DNA of 64,000 bases from Solimonas sp. SE-A11 (lineage in GTDB: Bacteria; Pseudomonadota; Gammaproteobacteria; Nevskiales; Nevskiaceae): assembly GCF_030345715.1 (NCBI RefSeq), contig NZ_JAUASX010000005.1, forward strand, positions 157,051-221,050, written 5' to 3'. Below, in pieces: positions 8,661 through 22,698 of this stretch; within the stretch, counting starts at the first letter, position 1; every line of letters starts with the position of its first letter. Below the pieces are notes generated by a model, which was not told the DNA's origin, ran no database searches, and saw nothing but the letters and a program-made list of their open reading frames with translations. A program made the translations under genes and the position numbers.

Positions 8661-9034
8661 GCGCAAATCCCTTGAGCGAGGCCCTGCGCCTGCAGCTGGA
8701 GGCCGCCGAACTGGGATTCGATTGGCGCCACCTCGACGAGCTCTGGGACAAGCTGGCCGAGGAGGTCGGCGAGCTGAAGGAGGCGGCGGGGCAGGGGCGC
8801 GACCGCTCCGAGGACGAGCTCGGCGACCTGCTGTTCATGGCCGTGAACCTGGCACGTCACCTGGGCGTGGATGCCGAGCGCGCCCTTGCGCGTACCAATG
8901 CCAAGTTCGAGCGCCGCTTCGGCCACGTGCTGAAGCACCTGGCGGAGCTGCCGCCGCCTGGCGACCCGCGCCGGCTCGACGAGATGGAAAAATACTGGCA
9001 GCAGGCCAAGCAGGCGGAACGGGCGAAAGGCTAA
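8657..9034 (+). CDS. MazG-like NTP pyrophosphohydrolase, single domain
   Basis: A 125-aa all-alpha NTP-PPase. LAEEVGELKEA and EDELGDLLFMAVNLA provide the EExxE and ExxD metal-binding motifs. It corresponds to the second, catalytic MazG domain of E. coli MazG (263 aa); the first domain is absent. Such proteins hydrolyse (d)NTPs to monophosphates, a housekeeping role that fits with the coupled Nudix gene. The ATG at 8657 is set by the 4-bp overlap with nudL. Confidence 0.85.
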   Translation: MSANPLSEALRLQLEAAELGFDWRHLDELWDKLAEEVGELKEAAGQGRDRSEDELGDLLFMAVNLARHLGVDAERALARTNAKFERRFGHVLKHLAELPPPGDPRRLDEMEKYWQQAKQAERAKG

Positions 9035-9069
9035 AATAGCGGCCCGTTTTTGAACCCGTTGCCGTTGCC

Positions 9070-9879
9070 ATGACCCAGTCCCCCGTTCGCATTGCCGTCC
9101 TCGGCGCCAGTGGCCGCATGGGCCGCGCCGTGATCCAGGCCACCGACGCCTCGTCGCGGGCGAAGCTGGGTGCCGCGCTGGAGCGCGAGGGTTGCCCCGA
9201 GGCCGGGCAGGATGCCGGCCAGCTCGCCGGGTTGGCCGCCAACGGCGTCAAGATCGTGACCCAGCCGGCCCAGGTCGTGTCCGACTTCGACGTGCTGATC
9301 GACTTCACCCGCCCGGAAGCCACCGTGGCGCTGCTGCCGTTCTGCATCGAGCACGGCAAGGCCGTGGTGATCGGCACCACCGGCTTCACTCCGGAGCAGC
9401 AGGCCGCGGTGGATGCCGCCGCCCGGCGCATCCCGGTGCTCAAGGCCGGCAACTTCAGTATCGGCGTCAACCTCTGCCTGAAGCTGCTGGAGGATGCCGC
9501 CCGCGTGCTGGCCGAGGACTTCGACATCGAGGTGGTGGAAGCCCATCACCGCCACAAGGTGGATGCCCCCAGTGGTACCGCCCTGATGATGGGCGAGGCC
9601 GCCGCCCGCGGCGCCGGCCGCGATCTCAAGGACTGCGCGGTCTACGAGCGCTACGGCCACACCGGCGCGCGTGACCGCAACACCATCGGCTTCTCCACCG
9701 TGCGCGGTGGCGACGTGGTCGGTGACCACACGGTGATGTTCCTGGGCGAAGGCGAGCGCGTGGAGATCAGCCACAAGGCCAGTTCGCGGGCCATTTTCGC
9801 CAAGGGCGCGGTGCATGCCGCCAGCTGGCTGGCCGGCCGCCAGCCGGGTCTCTATTCGATGCGGGATGTCCTCGCCTGA
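9070..9879 (+). CDS. dapB: 4-hydroxy-tetrahydrodipicolinate reductase
   Basis: 269 aa. This enzyme of the lysine and diaminopimelate pathway reduces the DapA product using NAD(P)H. The N-terminal nucleotide-binding motif is [21 protein letters not shown] lines the active site, and [16 protein letters not shown] is the catalytic signature. The family C-terminus is recognisable ([14 protein letters not shown], then [12 protein letters not shown]). It heads the dapB-carA-carB-greA order conserved in pseudomonads. The next gene starts 14 bp before its stop. Confidence 0.97.
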   Translation: MTQSPVRIAVLGASGRMGRAVIQATDASSRAKLGAALEREGCPEAGQDAGQLAGLAANGVKIVTQPAQVVSDFDVLIDFTRPEATVALLPFCIEHGKAVVIGTTGFTPEQQAAVDAAARRIPVLKAGNFSIGVNLCLKLLEDAARVLAEDFDIEVVEAHHRHKVDAPSGTALMMGEAAARGAGRDLKDCAVYERYGHTGARDRNTIGFSTVRGGDVVGDHTVMFLGEGERVEISHKASSRAIFAKGAVHAASWLAGRQPGLYSMRDVLA

Positions 9880-10966
9880 GCAGCCCCCTCAGGGGATAAA
9901 GGGTCGCGGAGCGGCTTCCAATCCGGAAGGTCGCTTCGAATCGCGTGCCCGCGAGGATTTCGACGACGGCTGGTTGCTGGATGAACCGGAGACCCCGCGC
10001 CCGGACACCATCGTCACGGCGGAAGCCTCCAAGAGCATCATCACCCGCAACCAGTCGCCGGACATCGGCTTCGAGCAGTCGATCAATCCCTACCGCGGCT
10101 GCGAGCACGGCTGCATCTACTGCTACGCCCGCCCGGCGCATGCCTACCTGAACCTGTCGCCGGGCCTGGATTTCGAGACCCGGCTGTTCTACAAGCCGGA
10201 CGCGGCCAGGCTGCTCGAGGAGGAACTGCGCAAGCCCGGCTACCGCTGCTCGCCGATCGCGCTGGGCTCCAACACCGACCCCTACCAGCCGGTGGAGCGG
10301 GAATATAGGGTCATGCGCTCGATCCTGGAGGTGCTGCAGCGCTGCCGGCACCCCCTGACCATCGTCACCAAGGGCGCCGCCCTGATCGAGCGCGACATTC
10401 CGCTGCTAGCGGACATGGCCAGGGACAACCTGGTGGAGGTGGCCATTTCCATCACCAGCCTGCAGCCGGAGCTGAAACGGGCCCTGGAGCCGCGGACGGC
10501 CGGCCCCCAGGCCCGCTTGCGGATCGTCCGCCAGTTGGCCAACGCCGGCATCCCGGTAATGGTGCTGGTGGCCCCGGTGATCCCCTTCGTCAACGACGCC
10601 GAGATCGAGCAGATCCTGCAGGCCTCCCATGAGGCCGGTGCGCGCGAAGCCTCCTACATCATGCTGCGGCTGCCGCACGAGGTGAAAGGCCTGTTCCGGG
10701 AGTGGCTGCAGGTCCACCACCCGCAGCGGGCGGAGCACGTCATGAGCCTGGTGCAGCAGATGCGCGGCGGCAAGGACAACGACCCGCGCTTCGGCAAGCG
10801 CATGACCGGGGAGGGGGAGTACGCCCAGGTCATCGCCCAGCGCTTCAAGGTCGCCGCGGCCCGGCTGGGGCTGGGCCGGGGGCGCCGGCTGAAGCTCGAT
10901 ACGGCGCTGTTCCGACCACCGCCACCACCGCCGCCCGACAAGGGCCAGATGGGCTTCGGCTTCTGA
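9866..10966 (+). CDS. PA0069-family radical SAM protein
   Basis: 366 aa from the ATG at 9866, overlapping dapB by 14 bp. The cluster-binding motif is [10 protein letters not shown] (CxxxCxxC with Tyr before the last Cys), followed by [13 protein letters not shown], the family hallmark (spore photoproduct lyase-like, Rv2578c/PA0069 group). The fold continues with [11 protein letters not shown] and LTIVTKGA. The C-terminus has an unusual run of seven prolines before DKGQMGFGF. The reaction is unknown. The gene is inserted between dapB and carA and probably shares dapB expression. Confidence 0.9.
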   Translation: MSSPEQPPQGIKGRGAASNPEGRFESRAREDFDDGWLLDEPETPRPDTIVTAEASKSIITRNQSPDIGFEQSINPYRGCEHGCIYCYARPAHAYLNLSPGLDFETRLFYKPDAARLLEEELRKPGYRCSPIALGSNTDPYQPVEREYRVMRSILEVLQRCRHPLTIVTKGAALIERDIPLLADMARDNLVEVAISITSLQPELKRALEPRTAGPQARLRIVRQLANAGIPVMVLVAPVIPFVNDAEIEQILQASHEAGAREASYIMLRLPHEVKGLFREWLQVHHPQRAEHVMSLVQQMRGGKDNDPRFGKRMTGEGEYAQVIAQRFKVAAARLGLGRGRRLKLDTALFRPPPPPPPDKGQMGFGF

Positions 10967-11049
10967 AGGGGGCGGCGTTGCGTTTTCACCGAAAGTTCGA
11001 TGGCCCGGCGGACCTTTAAATTATTTTCACCTGAAAAGCTGAAAAGCCA

Positions 11050-11078
11050 TGGACGTTGTGCACTGCACACACTAGAAT
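11050..11078 (+). promoter_or_regulatory. Candidate sigma-70 promoter for carAB
   Basis: TGGACG at 11050-11055 and TAGAAT at 11073-11078 are separated by 17 bp, giving a fair -35 and a good -10. Transcription would start near 11085, about 60 bp before carA, at the edge of the leader structure. It is the best match in the 182-bp gap between the radical SAM gene and carA. This is prediction from consensus only. Confidence 0.5.
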
Positions 11079-11082
11079 TCGC

Positions 11083-11141
11083 GCCTAATCCACGACGGGG
11101 GCCAAAAGCCCCCGTTTTAGTGTCCGTCCCAAGGATTAGGC
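11083..11141 (+). promoter_or_regulatory. carA leader structure: terminator-like hairpin in an RBS-covering helix
   Basis: GCCTAATCC (11083-11091) is perfectly complementary to GGATTAGGC (11133-11141), which overlaps the AGG ribosome-binding site of carA. Inside this 9-bp helix is a 7-bp GC-rich hairpin (11096-11114, loop CAAAA) followed by TTTT, which looks like an intrinsic terminator. Together they could reduce translation or transcription of carAB in response to nucleotide or arginine supply. carAB operons are known to be controlled by leader mechanisms in some bacteria; this exact structure is my reading and is untested. Confidence 0.55.
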
Positions 11142-11148
11142 CAGCTCT

Positions 11149-12279
11149 ATGACCCCTTCCAAACCGGCTCTGCTCGCACTCGCTGACGGATCTGTTTTTC
11201 ACGGTATCTCCATCGGCGTTGACGGGCAGACCGTTGGCGAAGTGGTTTTCAATACCGCAATGACGGGATATCAGGAAATCCTGACCGATCCCTCATATCG
11301 CGAGCAGATCGTCACCCTCACGTACCCCCACATCGGCAACGTCGGCACCAACGACGAGGACGCCGAATCGGAGAAGGTACAGCTCGCTGGCCTGGTGCTG
11401 CGCGAGGTGCCGCGGCGCCACAGCAACTTCCGCTCGACCCAGGACTTCAGCGAATACCTGAAGGCCCAGAAGGTCGTCGCCATCGCCGGCATCGATACCC
11501 GCCGCCTGACGCGCCTGCTGCGCGACAAGGGCGCCCAGAACGGCTGCATCCTGGCCGGCCGCAAGATCTCGGAGAAGACCGCGCTCAAGCTGGCGCGCGA
11601 GTTCCCGGGTCTCAAGGGCATGGACCTGGCCAAGGTCGTGTCGGTGAGCAAGTCCTACCCCTGGACCACCGGCTCCTGGGAGTTGGAGAGCAACCGCGAA
11701 ACCACGCTGAAGAACGAGAAGTTCCACGTCGTGGTCTACGACTTCGGCATCAAGCGCAATATCCTGCGCATGCTGGTGGACCGCGGCTGCCGCATCACCG
11801 TCGTACCGGCCCAGACCAAGGCCGCCGAGGTGCTCAAGCTCAAGCCTGATGGCGTGATGCTGTCCAACGGCCCCGGCGACCCCGAGCCCTGCGACTACGC
11901 CATCGCCGCCTCGCGCGAGTTCATTGCCAGGAAGCTGCCGCTGTTCGGTATCTGCCTGGGCCACCAGATCCTGGGCCTGGCCGCCGGCGCCAAGACGCTG
12001 AAGATGAAGTTCGGCCATCACGGCGCCAACCACCCGGTGCAGGACCTGGAGGACGGCACGGTGATGATCACTAGCCAGAACCACGGCTTCGCGGTGGACG
12101 AGGCCACGCTGCCGGCCAACGTCGTCGCCACGCACCGCTCGCTGTTCGACGGCTCGCTGCAGGGCATCCGCCTGACCGACGCCCCGGCCTTCAGCTTCCA
12201 GGGCCACCCCGAAGCCAGCCCCGGCCCGCATGACGTCAGCGTCCTGTTCGACCGCTTCATCAAGATGATGGCCGCCTGA
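11149..12279 (+). CDS. carA: Carbamoyl-phosphate synthase small subunit
   Basis: 376 aa. This glutamine amidotransferase subunit releases ammonia from glutamine and passes it to CarB. The N-terminal CarA domain ([22 protein letters not shown]) is followed by a class I GATase with the nucleophile Cys in FGICLGHQ and the His-Glu pair in [13 protein letters not shown]. Its start is preceded by the structured leader, and the gene lies 18 bp before carB. It serves pyrimidine and arginine synthesis in the cytoplasm. Confidence 0.98.
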   Translation: MTPSKPALLALADGSVFHGISIGVDGQTVGEVVFNTAMTGYQEILTDPSYREQIVTLTYPHIGNVGTNDEDAESEKVQLAGLVLREVPRRHSNFRSTQDFSEYLKAQKVVAIAGIDTRRLTRLLRDKGAQNGCILAGRKISEKTALKLAREFPGLKGMDLAKVVSVSKSYPWTTGSWELESNRETTLKNEKFHVVVYDFGIKRNILRMLVDRGCRITVVPAQTKAAEVLKLKPDGVMLSNGPGDPEPCDYAIAASREFIARKLPLFGICLGHQILGLAAGAKTLKMKFGHHGANHPVQDLEDGTVMITSQNHGFAVDEATLPANVVATHRSLFDGSLQGIRLTDAPAFSFQGHPEASPGPHDVSVLFDRFIKMMAA

Positions 12280-12297
12280 GCCTGCCCGAAGAAAGCC

Positions 12298-15513
<3,216 letters not shown>

Positions 15514-15579
15514 GTCTGAGGACTGTATTCAGGTACCCGGAATTTTGGGGTATCTTTGATTGAATCCGGACAGAGCCTG

Positions 15580-15598
15580 CCGCCCCGAGGAGGGGCGG
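15580..15598 (+). terminator. Hairpin between carB and greA
   Basis: CCGCCCC and GGGGCGG form a 7-bp stem with loop GAGGA, followed by a loosely T-rich stretch (15606-15621). It could terminate carAB, or act as an attenuator in the greA leader, as known for greA leaders elsewhere. The T-tract is interrupted, so termination would be partial. Confidence 0.5.
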
Positions 15599-15646
15599 TG
15601 GGTCTGCTTTTGCTTTTGGTAACGTCTTAGAGAAGAGATTCGGAAA

Positions 15647-16123
15647 ATGAGCATGACCCCGATGACGGCGCGCGGCGCCGAAAAGCTGCAGGAAGAACTC
15701 CGCTACCGCAAGAGCGAACTGCGCCCCAAGATCATCGAATCCATCGACGAGGCCCGCAAGCAGGGTGACCTGCGCGAGAACGCCGAATTCCACGCCGCCC
15801 GCGAGCAGCACGGCTTCAACGAGGGTCGCATCCAAGAGATAGAGGGCAAGCTGTCGATGGCCCAGGTCATCGACGTCACCAAGCTGCCGGCCTCCGGCAA
15901 GGTCATCTTCGGCACCACCGTCGACCTGTCCGACGTCGACAGCGGCGACGAGTTGAAGTACCAGATCGTTGGCGAGGACGAGGCCGACGCCAAGGTGGGC
16001 CTGATTTCGCTGAACTCTCCCATCGCCAAGGCCCTGATCGGCAAGAAGGAAGGCGACATGGTGGCGGTCGCCACCCCGGCCGGCACCCGCGAGTTCGAAA
16101 TCATCGCGGTGCACTACATCTGA
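15647..16123 (+). CDS. greA: Transcription elongation factor GreA
   Basis: 158 aa, full length. The N-terminal coiled coil carries [13 protein letters not shown] and the acidic tip [14 protein letters not shown], whose Asp and Glu enter the RNA polymerase secondary channel to stimulate cleavage of backtracked RNA. The C-terminal FKBP-like domain ends in [17 protein letters not shown]. The start could be 15647 or the ATG at 15653. The yhbY gene that usually follows in pseudomonads is absent here; a repeat-rich spacer stands before rlmE. Confidence 0.96.
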   Translation: MSMTPMTARGAEKLQEELRYRKSELRPKIIESIDEARKQGDLRENAEFHAAREQHGFNEGRIQEIEGKLSMAQVIDVTKLPASGKVIFGTTVDLSDVDSGDELKYQIVGEDEADAKVGLISLNSPIAKALIGKKEGDMVAVATPAGTREFEIIAVHYI

Positions 16124-16127
16124 AGAC

Positions 16128-16205
16128 GGGAATCGGGAATGGGGAGTTGGGAATCGTAGAAGCCAGCTTGCTGTTACGATCCCCGATTCTCGATTCTCGA
16201 TTCCC
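16128..16205. repeat. Palindromic cluster of 7-bp repeats
   Basis: Four tandem heptamers of the form GGGAATC (16128-16155: GGGAATC, GGGAATG, GGGAGTT, GGGAATC) face four complementary copies (16178-16205: GATCCCC, GATTCTC twice, GATTCCC). The arms can fold into a long imperfect hairpin around a 22-bp loop. Such GGGAATC-type repeats are common between genes in Xanthomonadales. The cluster fills the greA-rlmE gap. Confidence 0.75.
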
Positions 16206-16217
16206 GGGCGCAGCCCC

Positions 16218-16844
16218 ATGAGCCAGAAACGCCGTCCCAGTTCCGCCCGCTGGCTTGCCGAGCACAAGGCCGACCATTACGTCCAGGAGGCCCGCCGGCT
16301 GGGCTACCGCTCCCGGGCAGTGTTCAAGCTCCAGGAAATCCAGGAAAAGGACCGCATCCTCAAGCAGGGGCAGGTGGTCGTGGACCTGGGCGCCGCCCCC
16401 GGCGGCTGGAGCCAGCTGGCCCGTCCCTTGCTGGGCCCCTCGGGCCGCCTGCTGGCCCTGGACATCCTCGACATGGAGCCGATCGCGGATGTGGAGTTCA
16501 TCCTGGGCGACTTCCGCGAGGAATCCGTGCTGCACCGGCTGGAGGCCGCGATTGGAAGCCGGGCGGTAGACCTTGTTTTGTCGGATATGGCCCCCAACCT
16601 GAGTGGAATAGACGCTGCGGACCAGGCCGGGAGCATCCATCTCTGCGAGCTGGCGCTGGACTTTGCCAAGGCCCACCTGAAACCAAAAGGCGTCCTGCTG
16701 GTCAAGATTTTCCAGGGGGAAGGCTTCGATGCCTACCTCGGGGCGATGCGCAAAGCCTTTGAATCGGTGACGATTCGCAAGCCCAAGGCCTCGCGGCCGC
16801 GCAGTAGTGAGGTTTATCTGCTGGCGCGGGGGTACAGGGCGTAG
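16218..16844 (+). CDS. rlmE: 23S rRNA 2'-O-methyltransferase (U2552)
   Basis: 208 aa, FtsJ/RrmJ family. [15 protein letters not shown] is the SAM-binding motif. The catalytic K-D-K-E tetrad is supported by Lys in the N-terminal [16 protein letters not shown], Asp in [10 protein letters not shown], Lys in [12 protein letters not shown] and a Glu in the C-terminal [11 protein letters not shown]. It methylates U2552 in the A loop and is linked to late 50S assembly and heat shock. In many bacteria it precedes ftsH, as here, with 51 bp between. Confidence 0.97.
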   Translation: MSQKRRPSSARWLAEHKADHYVQEARRLGYRSRAVFKLQEIQEKDRILKQGQVVVDLGAAPGGWSQLARPLLGPSGRLLALDILDMEPIADVEFILGDFREESVLHRLEAAIGSRAVDLVLSDMAPNLSGIDAADQAGSIHLCELALDFAKAHLKPKGVLLVKIFQGEGFDAYLGAMRKAFESVTIRKPKASRPRSSEVYLLARGYRA

Positions 16845-16895
16845 TAACGTGCGGTTGAGGCAACCGTTGCGGTAACGGGAATCAAGGATAAAGCT

Positions 16896-18815
<1,920 letters not shown>

Positions 18816-18821
18816 TTTGAC

Positions 18822-18852
18822 GACGGGGCGCGGCGACGCGCCCCGTCTTTTT
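18822..18852 (+). terminator. Intrinsic terminator after ftsH
   Basis: A perfect 11-bp GC-rich stem (GACGGGGCGCG with CGCGCCCCGTC), a GCGA loop and a run of five T. It ends the rlmE-ftsH transcript. The T-run finishes only 7 bases before the folP ATG. Confidence 0.9.
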
Positions 18853-18859
18853 GCTTCCC

Positions 18860-19726
18860 ATGTTCCTCCAGTTACCCCGGCGGCGACTGGCGCTTGATGC
18901 GCCGGTGGTCATGGGCATCCTCAACGTCACCCCTGATTCCTTCTCCGACGGCGGGCTGCATGCCACGCGGGAGCGGGCCCTGGTGCGCGCCCGGCAGATG
19001 GCGGGCGAGGGCGCCGCCATCATCGACATCGGTGGCGAGTCCACCCGCCCTGGAGCGGCCCCGGTCGGCGAAGCCGAAGAACTGGATCGGGTGGTGCCGG
19101 TCATCGAGCGCCTGTCCCGCGAGTTCGACGTGGTGCTGTCGGTGGATACCGCCAAGCCCGCCGTGATGCGTGAAGCCTGCCGTGCCGGTGCTGAAATAAT
19201 CAATGACATCAATGCGCTGAGAGCGGAATCTGCAGTGGAAACGGCTACCGCGGCCGGCGCCGCGGTGTGCCTGATGCATATGCAGGGCGAGCCGCGCACC
19301 ATGCAACAGGATCCGCGCTACGCCGATGTCGTGGCCGAGGTTCACGGCTTTCTCCAGGAGCGCATCCAGGCCTGCCAGGCGGCCGGCATCCCGCGCGAGC
19401 GGCTGGTGCTGGACCCCGGCTTCGGCTTCGGCAAGAAGCTGGAGCACAACCTGGCGCTGCTGGGGCGCCTGGACGCCTTCGCGGACCTGCATTGCCCCCT
19501 GTTGGTGGGCTTGTCGCGCAAATCCATGTTCGGACAATTGCTGGGGCAACCGGTGGAGGGCCGGCTGGCAGGCAGCCTGGCGGGCGCGGTGCTGGCCGCC
19601 TGGCAAGGCGCCCGCATCCTGCGTGTCCATGACGTAGGTCCTACCGTAGAGGCCTTGAAGGTCGCACAATCCGTGAAACAGGCTGGGGCGAGCAGCCATG
19701 ACTCCCCGAACAGCCAACTGGGCTAG
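18860..19726 (+). CDS. folP: Dihydropteroate synthase
   Basis: 288 aa from the ATG at 18860. It joins p-aminobenzoate to dihydropterin pyrophosphate in folate synthesis and is the sulfonamide target. Signatures are MGILNVTPDSFSDGG, IIDIGGESTRPGA, VLSVDTAKP, LDPGFGFGKKLEHN and LVGLSRKSMFG. The ATG lies directly behind the ftsH terminator with no Shine-Dalgarno sequence; a TTG at 18851 lies inside the terminator T-run. Expression may depend on read-through or on a promoter inside ftsH. glmM follows after 12 bp. Confidence 0.96.
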   Translation: MFLQLPRRRLALDAPVVMGILNVTPDSFSDGGLHATRERALVRARQMAGEGAAIIDIGGESTRPGAAPVGEAEELDRVVPVIERLSREFDVVLSVDTAKPAVMREACRAGAEIINDINALRAESAVETATAAGAAVCLMHMQGEPRTMQQDPRYADVVAEVHGFLQERIQACQAAGIPRERLVLDPGFGFGKKLEHNLALLGRLDAFADLHCPLLVGLSRKSMFGQLLGQPVEGRLAGSLAGAVLAAWQGARILRVHDVGPTVEALKVAQSVKQAGASSHDSPNSQLG

Positions 19727-19738
19727 AGAGATAACGAT

Positions 19739-21094
19739 ATGAGCCGCAAGTACTTTGGAACGGACGGTGTCCGTGGGCGGGTCGGTGAGAAGCCGCTGAC
19801 CCCCGAATTCGCACTGAAGCTGGGCTGGGCCGCCGGCAAGGTGCTGGGCGGCCAGCCGGGCCGCCAGGTGCTGATCGGCAAGGACACGCGCCGTTCGGGC
19901 TACTTGTTCGAGTCGGCCCTGGAGGCGGGGTTTTCCGCCGCCGGCATGGACGTGGGCCTGCTGGGGCCGCTGCCGACCCCGGGCGTATCGGTGCTGACCC
20001 GCAATCTCGGCGCCTGTGCCGGCGTGGTGATCTCCGCCTCGCACAACCCCCACTACGACAACGGCGTGAAGTTCTTCGGTCCTGATGGCGGCAAGCTCAG
20101 CGACGAGGTCGAACTACGCATCGAAGCCCTGCTGGAGGAGGAAATGCGCTGCGTGGCTCCGGAGCAGGTAGGCGCCGCGCGGCGCATCGCCCGATCGGTG
20201 GAGCAGTACGTCAGCCACTGCCTGATCGCCTACCGCGGCCCGCGGCTGGACGGCATGAAGATCGTGCTGGACTGCGCCAATGGCGCCGGCTACCAGACCG
20301 CGCCGGAGACCCTGCAGCGTCTCGGCGTGCAGGTCATCGCCATCCATGCCAAGCCGGACGGCTTCAACATCAATGAAGGCTGTGGCTCCACCCACCTCGA
20401 ATCCTTGCAGAAGGCGGTGCTCGAGCACGGCGCCGATCTCGGCATCGCGCTCGACGGCGATGCCGACCGCTGCCTGATGGTCGATCACGAGGGCAGGGCG
20501 GTCGATGGAGACGAGATCCTCTACATCCTCGCCAATGATCGCCTGCGCCAGCACCTGCTGCAGGGGCCGGTGGTTGGCACGCTGATGAGCAACCTGGGCC
20601 TGGAAAACGCCCTGCGAGCCCAGGGCGTGGCTTTCCGCCGCGCCAAGGTGGGCGACCGCTACGTACTGGAAATGCTGCGCGCCGAAGGCGGCCTGCTGGG
20701 CGGCGAGACCTCCGGCCATACGCTGTGCCTGGACCGTAGCGCCACCGGCGACGGCACCGTGACCGCTTTGCAGGTGCTGGAGGTGTTGGCTACCACCGGG
20801 CGCACGCTACGCGAGTTGGCCGCCGGCATGCAGAAGTACCCGCAGGTGTTGATCAACGTGCCGGTCACCGGCAAGGCCGCGCCGGTGCTGGAAGCCGCCG
20901 GGGTCAAGGCTTCGGTGAGGGAAGCCGAGGCGGGTCTGGGCCAGCGCGGCCGCGTGCTGCTGCGCGCCTCGGGCACCGAGCCGCTGGTGCGCGTCATGGT
21001 CGAGGCCGACGCCCAGGACCTGGCCGACAGCAGCGCCCGCCTGATCGCCGATCGCGTGCGCGAAGCAGCGAATTCCATCGCCTCCGCAGCCTGA
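19739..21094 (+). CDS. glmM: Phosphoglucosamine mutase
   Basis: 451 aa. It converts glucosamine-6-phosphate to glucosamine-1-phosphate for peptidoglycan and LPS. The N-terminus reads KYFGTDGVRGRVG; the phosphoserine is S101 in SASHNPHYDNG; the metal loop is ALDGDADRC; the sugar loop is GGETSGHTL; the C-terminal phosphate loop is RASGTEPLVRVM. It is 12 bp after folP, the usual bacterial arrangement. Confidence 0.98.
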   Translation: MSRKYFGTDGVRGRVGEKPLTPEFALKLGWAAGKVLGGQPGRQVLIGKDTRRSGYLFESALEAGFSAAGMDVGLLGPLPTPGVSVLTRNLGACAGVVISASHNPHYDNGVKFFGPDGGKLSDEVELRIEALLEEEMRCVAPEQVGAARRIARSVEQYVSHCLIAYRGPRLDGMKIVLDCANGAGYQTAPETLQRLGVQVIAIHAKPDGFNINEGCGSTHLESLQKAVLEHGADLGIALDGDADRCLMVDHEGRAVDGDEILYILANDRLRQHLLQGPVVGTLMSNLGLENALRAQGVAFRRAKVGDRYVLEMLRAEGGLLGGETSGHTLCLDRSATGDGTVTALQVLEVLATTGRTLRELAAGMQKYPQVLINVPVTGKAAPVLEAAGVKASVREAEAGLGQRGRVLLRASGTEPLVRVMVEADAQDLADSSARLIADRVREAANSIASAA

Positions 21095-21181
21095 GGGTAC
21101 GAAACGGCTTTTTCGCATCCTCAAGGGACGATCCTTTAAAATCCACGATTCACGAATAAAGAACTGATACAGGGGAACACG

Positions 21182-21949
21182 ATGAGCCGCCGTTACATGG
21201 TTGCCGGCAACTGGAAGATGAATGGCAACCGCGCCGAGAACGCCGCGCTGCTGGACGGCCTGCTGGCTGGTGCCGGCGCCAACGCCAAGGTGGAGATCCT
21301 GGTGTGCCCGCCGTTCCCGTACCTGGATTCGGTCGGTGGCCGCCTGCAGGGTTCTGCCGTGCTGCTGGGCGCCCAGAACCTGAGCGAGCAGGAGAAGGCT
21401 GGCGCCTTTACCGGCGAGGTGCAGGGCGCCATGCTGCGCGACACCGGCTGCGGCCATGTCCTGGTCGGGCACTCCGAGCGCCGCGCGCTCTACGGCGAAA
21501 CCGATGCCCTGGTGGCGCAGAAGTACCAGGCCGCCCAGAAGGCCGGCCTTACGCCCGTGCTCTGCGTCGGCGAGACGCTGGCCGAGCGTGAAGGTGGCCA
21601 GACCGAGGCCGTGCTGGCGCGCCAGCTGGACGCGGTGCTGGATCTCTGCGGTGCCGAGAGCTTTGCCAATGCCGTCATTGCCTACGAGCCGGTCTGGGCG
21701 ATCGGTACCGGCAAGACCGCCTCGCCGCAGCAGGCCCAGGACGCGCACGCCTTCATCCGTGGTCAATTGCGCGGCCGTAGTGCTAATATTGCTGATTCCA
21801 CGCGGATTCTTTACGGCGGCAGCGTCAAGGCGGACAACGCCCAGGCGCTCTTCGCCAATCCGGATGTCGATGGCGGCCTGATCGGTGGCGCCTCGCTGAA
21901 GGCCGCGGATTTCCTGGCGATCTGCGCCGCGGCGCAGTCCCTGAGCTAG
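21182..21949 (+). CDS. tpiA: Triosephosphate isomerase
   Basis: 255 aa TIM barrel. VAGNWKMNG holds the active-site Asn and Lys, VLVGHSERR the catalytic His, and AYEPVWAIGTGKTA the catalytic Glu and loop 6. The C-terminal GGSVKADNA and GGLIGGASL form the phosphate-binding site. It converts dihydroxyacetone phosphate and glyceraldehyde-3-phosphate. It is 18 bp upstream of secG, as in pseudomonads. Confidence 0.98.
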   Translation: MSRRYMVAGNWKMNGNRAENAALLDGLLAGAGANAKVEILVCPPFPYLDSVGGRLQGSAVLLGAQNLSEQEKAGAFTGEVQGAMLRDTGCGHVLVGHSERRALYGETDALVAQKYQAAQKAGLTPVLCVGETLAEREGGQTEAVLARQLDAVLDLCGAESFANAVIAYEPVWAIGTGKTASPQQAQDAHAFIRGQLRGRSANIADSTRILYGGSVKADNAQALFANPDVDGGLIGGASLKAADFLAICAAAQSLS

Positions 21950-21967
21950 CAAAGGGTTCTCGAGTAC

Positions 21968-22342
21968 ATGCATACGTTCCTGGTCATCCTGCAGGTGCTG
22001 GTCGGCATCGGCCTGGTCGGTCTGATCCTGCTGCAGCACGGCAAGGGCGCCGACGCCGGCGCCGCCTTCGGCAGCGGCGCTTCGGGCACGGTCTTCGGCT
22101 CGCGCGGCTCGGCCAACTTCCTGTCGCGCGCCACGGCCTACCTGGCGACGGTGTTCTTCATTGCCAGCCTGGCCCTGGCCTACCTGGTCCACGGCACCAA
22201 GGAAGCCGCCTCGGTGGTCGACTCGGTCAAGACCGAGGCCCCGGCCGCAGCTCCCGCGCCGGCCGTTCCGGCTCTGGATACCCCTGCGACGGCCCCGGCC
22301 GCCGAGCCTGCCGCTCCGGCAGCTCCGGTCGTCCCCGAATAA
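21968..22342 (+). CDS. secG: Preprotein translocase subunit SecG
   Basis: 124 aa with two membrane segments (about 3-22 and 52-73) separated by the conserved GKGADAGAAFGSGASG turn and VFGSRGSANFLSRAT. SecG assists SecYE and SecA in protein export. The C-terminal tail of about 40 residues is almost wholly Ala, Pro and Val, longer than in E. coli. tRNA-Leu follows downstream, the standard order. Confidence 0.95.
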   Translation: MHTFLVILQVLVGIGLVGLILLQHGKGADAGAAFGSGASGTVFGSRGSANFLSRATAYLATVFFIASLALAYLVHGTKEAASVVDSVKTEAPAAAPAPAVPALDTPATAPAAEPAAPAAPVVPE

Positions 22343-22451
22343 GCAGGAATCTGGCGACAAATTCGAGACAAACTCGAAAAGGGGCGCTACAATCCGCGCC
22401 CCTCGACGGCCACGGCAACATCGTGATCCGTCGGCGGTTTTGGTAAGCAGT

Positions 22452-22536
22452 GCCCACGTGGTGGAATTGGTAGACACACTACCTTGAGGTGGTAACGGCG
22501 AGAGCCATGGGAGTTCGAGTCTCTCCGTGGGCACCA
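22452..22536 (+). tRNA. tRNA-Leu (anticodon GAG)
   Basis: An 85-nt class II tRNA. The acceptor GCCCACG pairs with CGTGGGC and is followed by an encoded ACCA. The anticodon loop TTGAGGT holds GAG (22486-22488), there is a long variable arm, and the T-loop is TTCGAGT. One mismatch closes the anticodon stem. It is the equivalent of leuU, which sits behind secG in E. coli. A 7-bp hairpin (22551-22572) without a T-run follows. Confidence 0.95.
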
Positions 22537-22617
22537 CCCCAAAAGCAGGACTCCGGAAGCAATCGTCCGGAGGTTGTCCAGGCCTTCAGAATGCAGGCTC
22601 GAGGCAGCGCAAAGTGG

Positions 22618-22646
22618 TTGATTGATCAGCGGTAACAGACTATAAT
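22618..22646 (+). promoter_or_regulatory. Promoter of the broken initiator tRNA
   Basis: TTGATT (22618-22623) and a perfect TATAAT (22641-22646) are separated by 17 bp, a near-consensus sigma-70 promoter. The start would fall about 8 bp before the tRNA fragment. It now points into island DNA. Confidence 0.75.
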
Positions 22647-22660
22647 GATCGTCTGTCTGG

Positions 22661-22698
22661 TGCGGGGTGGAGCAGTCTGGCAGCTCGTCGGCTCATAA
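22661..22698 (+). pseudogene. 5' half of tRNA-fMet, cut in the anticodon loop (likely island attachment site)
   Basis: The sequence follows the bacterial initiator tRNA closely from the acceptor strand (GCGGGG) through the D-arm (TGGAGCAGTCTGGCAGCTC) to the CAT anticodon and AA of the loop. One G of the anticodon stem is missing. After that, no anticodon 3' strand, T-arm or CCCCGC acceptor can be found. In E. coli metY occupies this position before rimP-nusA-infB. The break marks the left end of the island; the 3' half may lie at the other end, outside the window. Confidence 0.75.
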
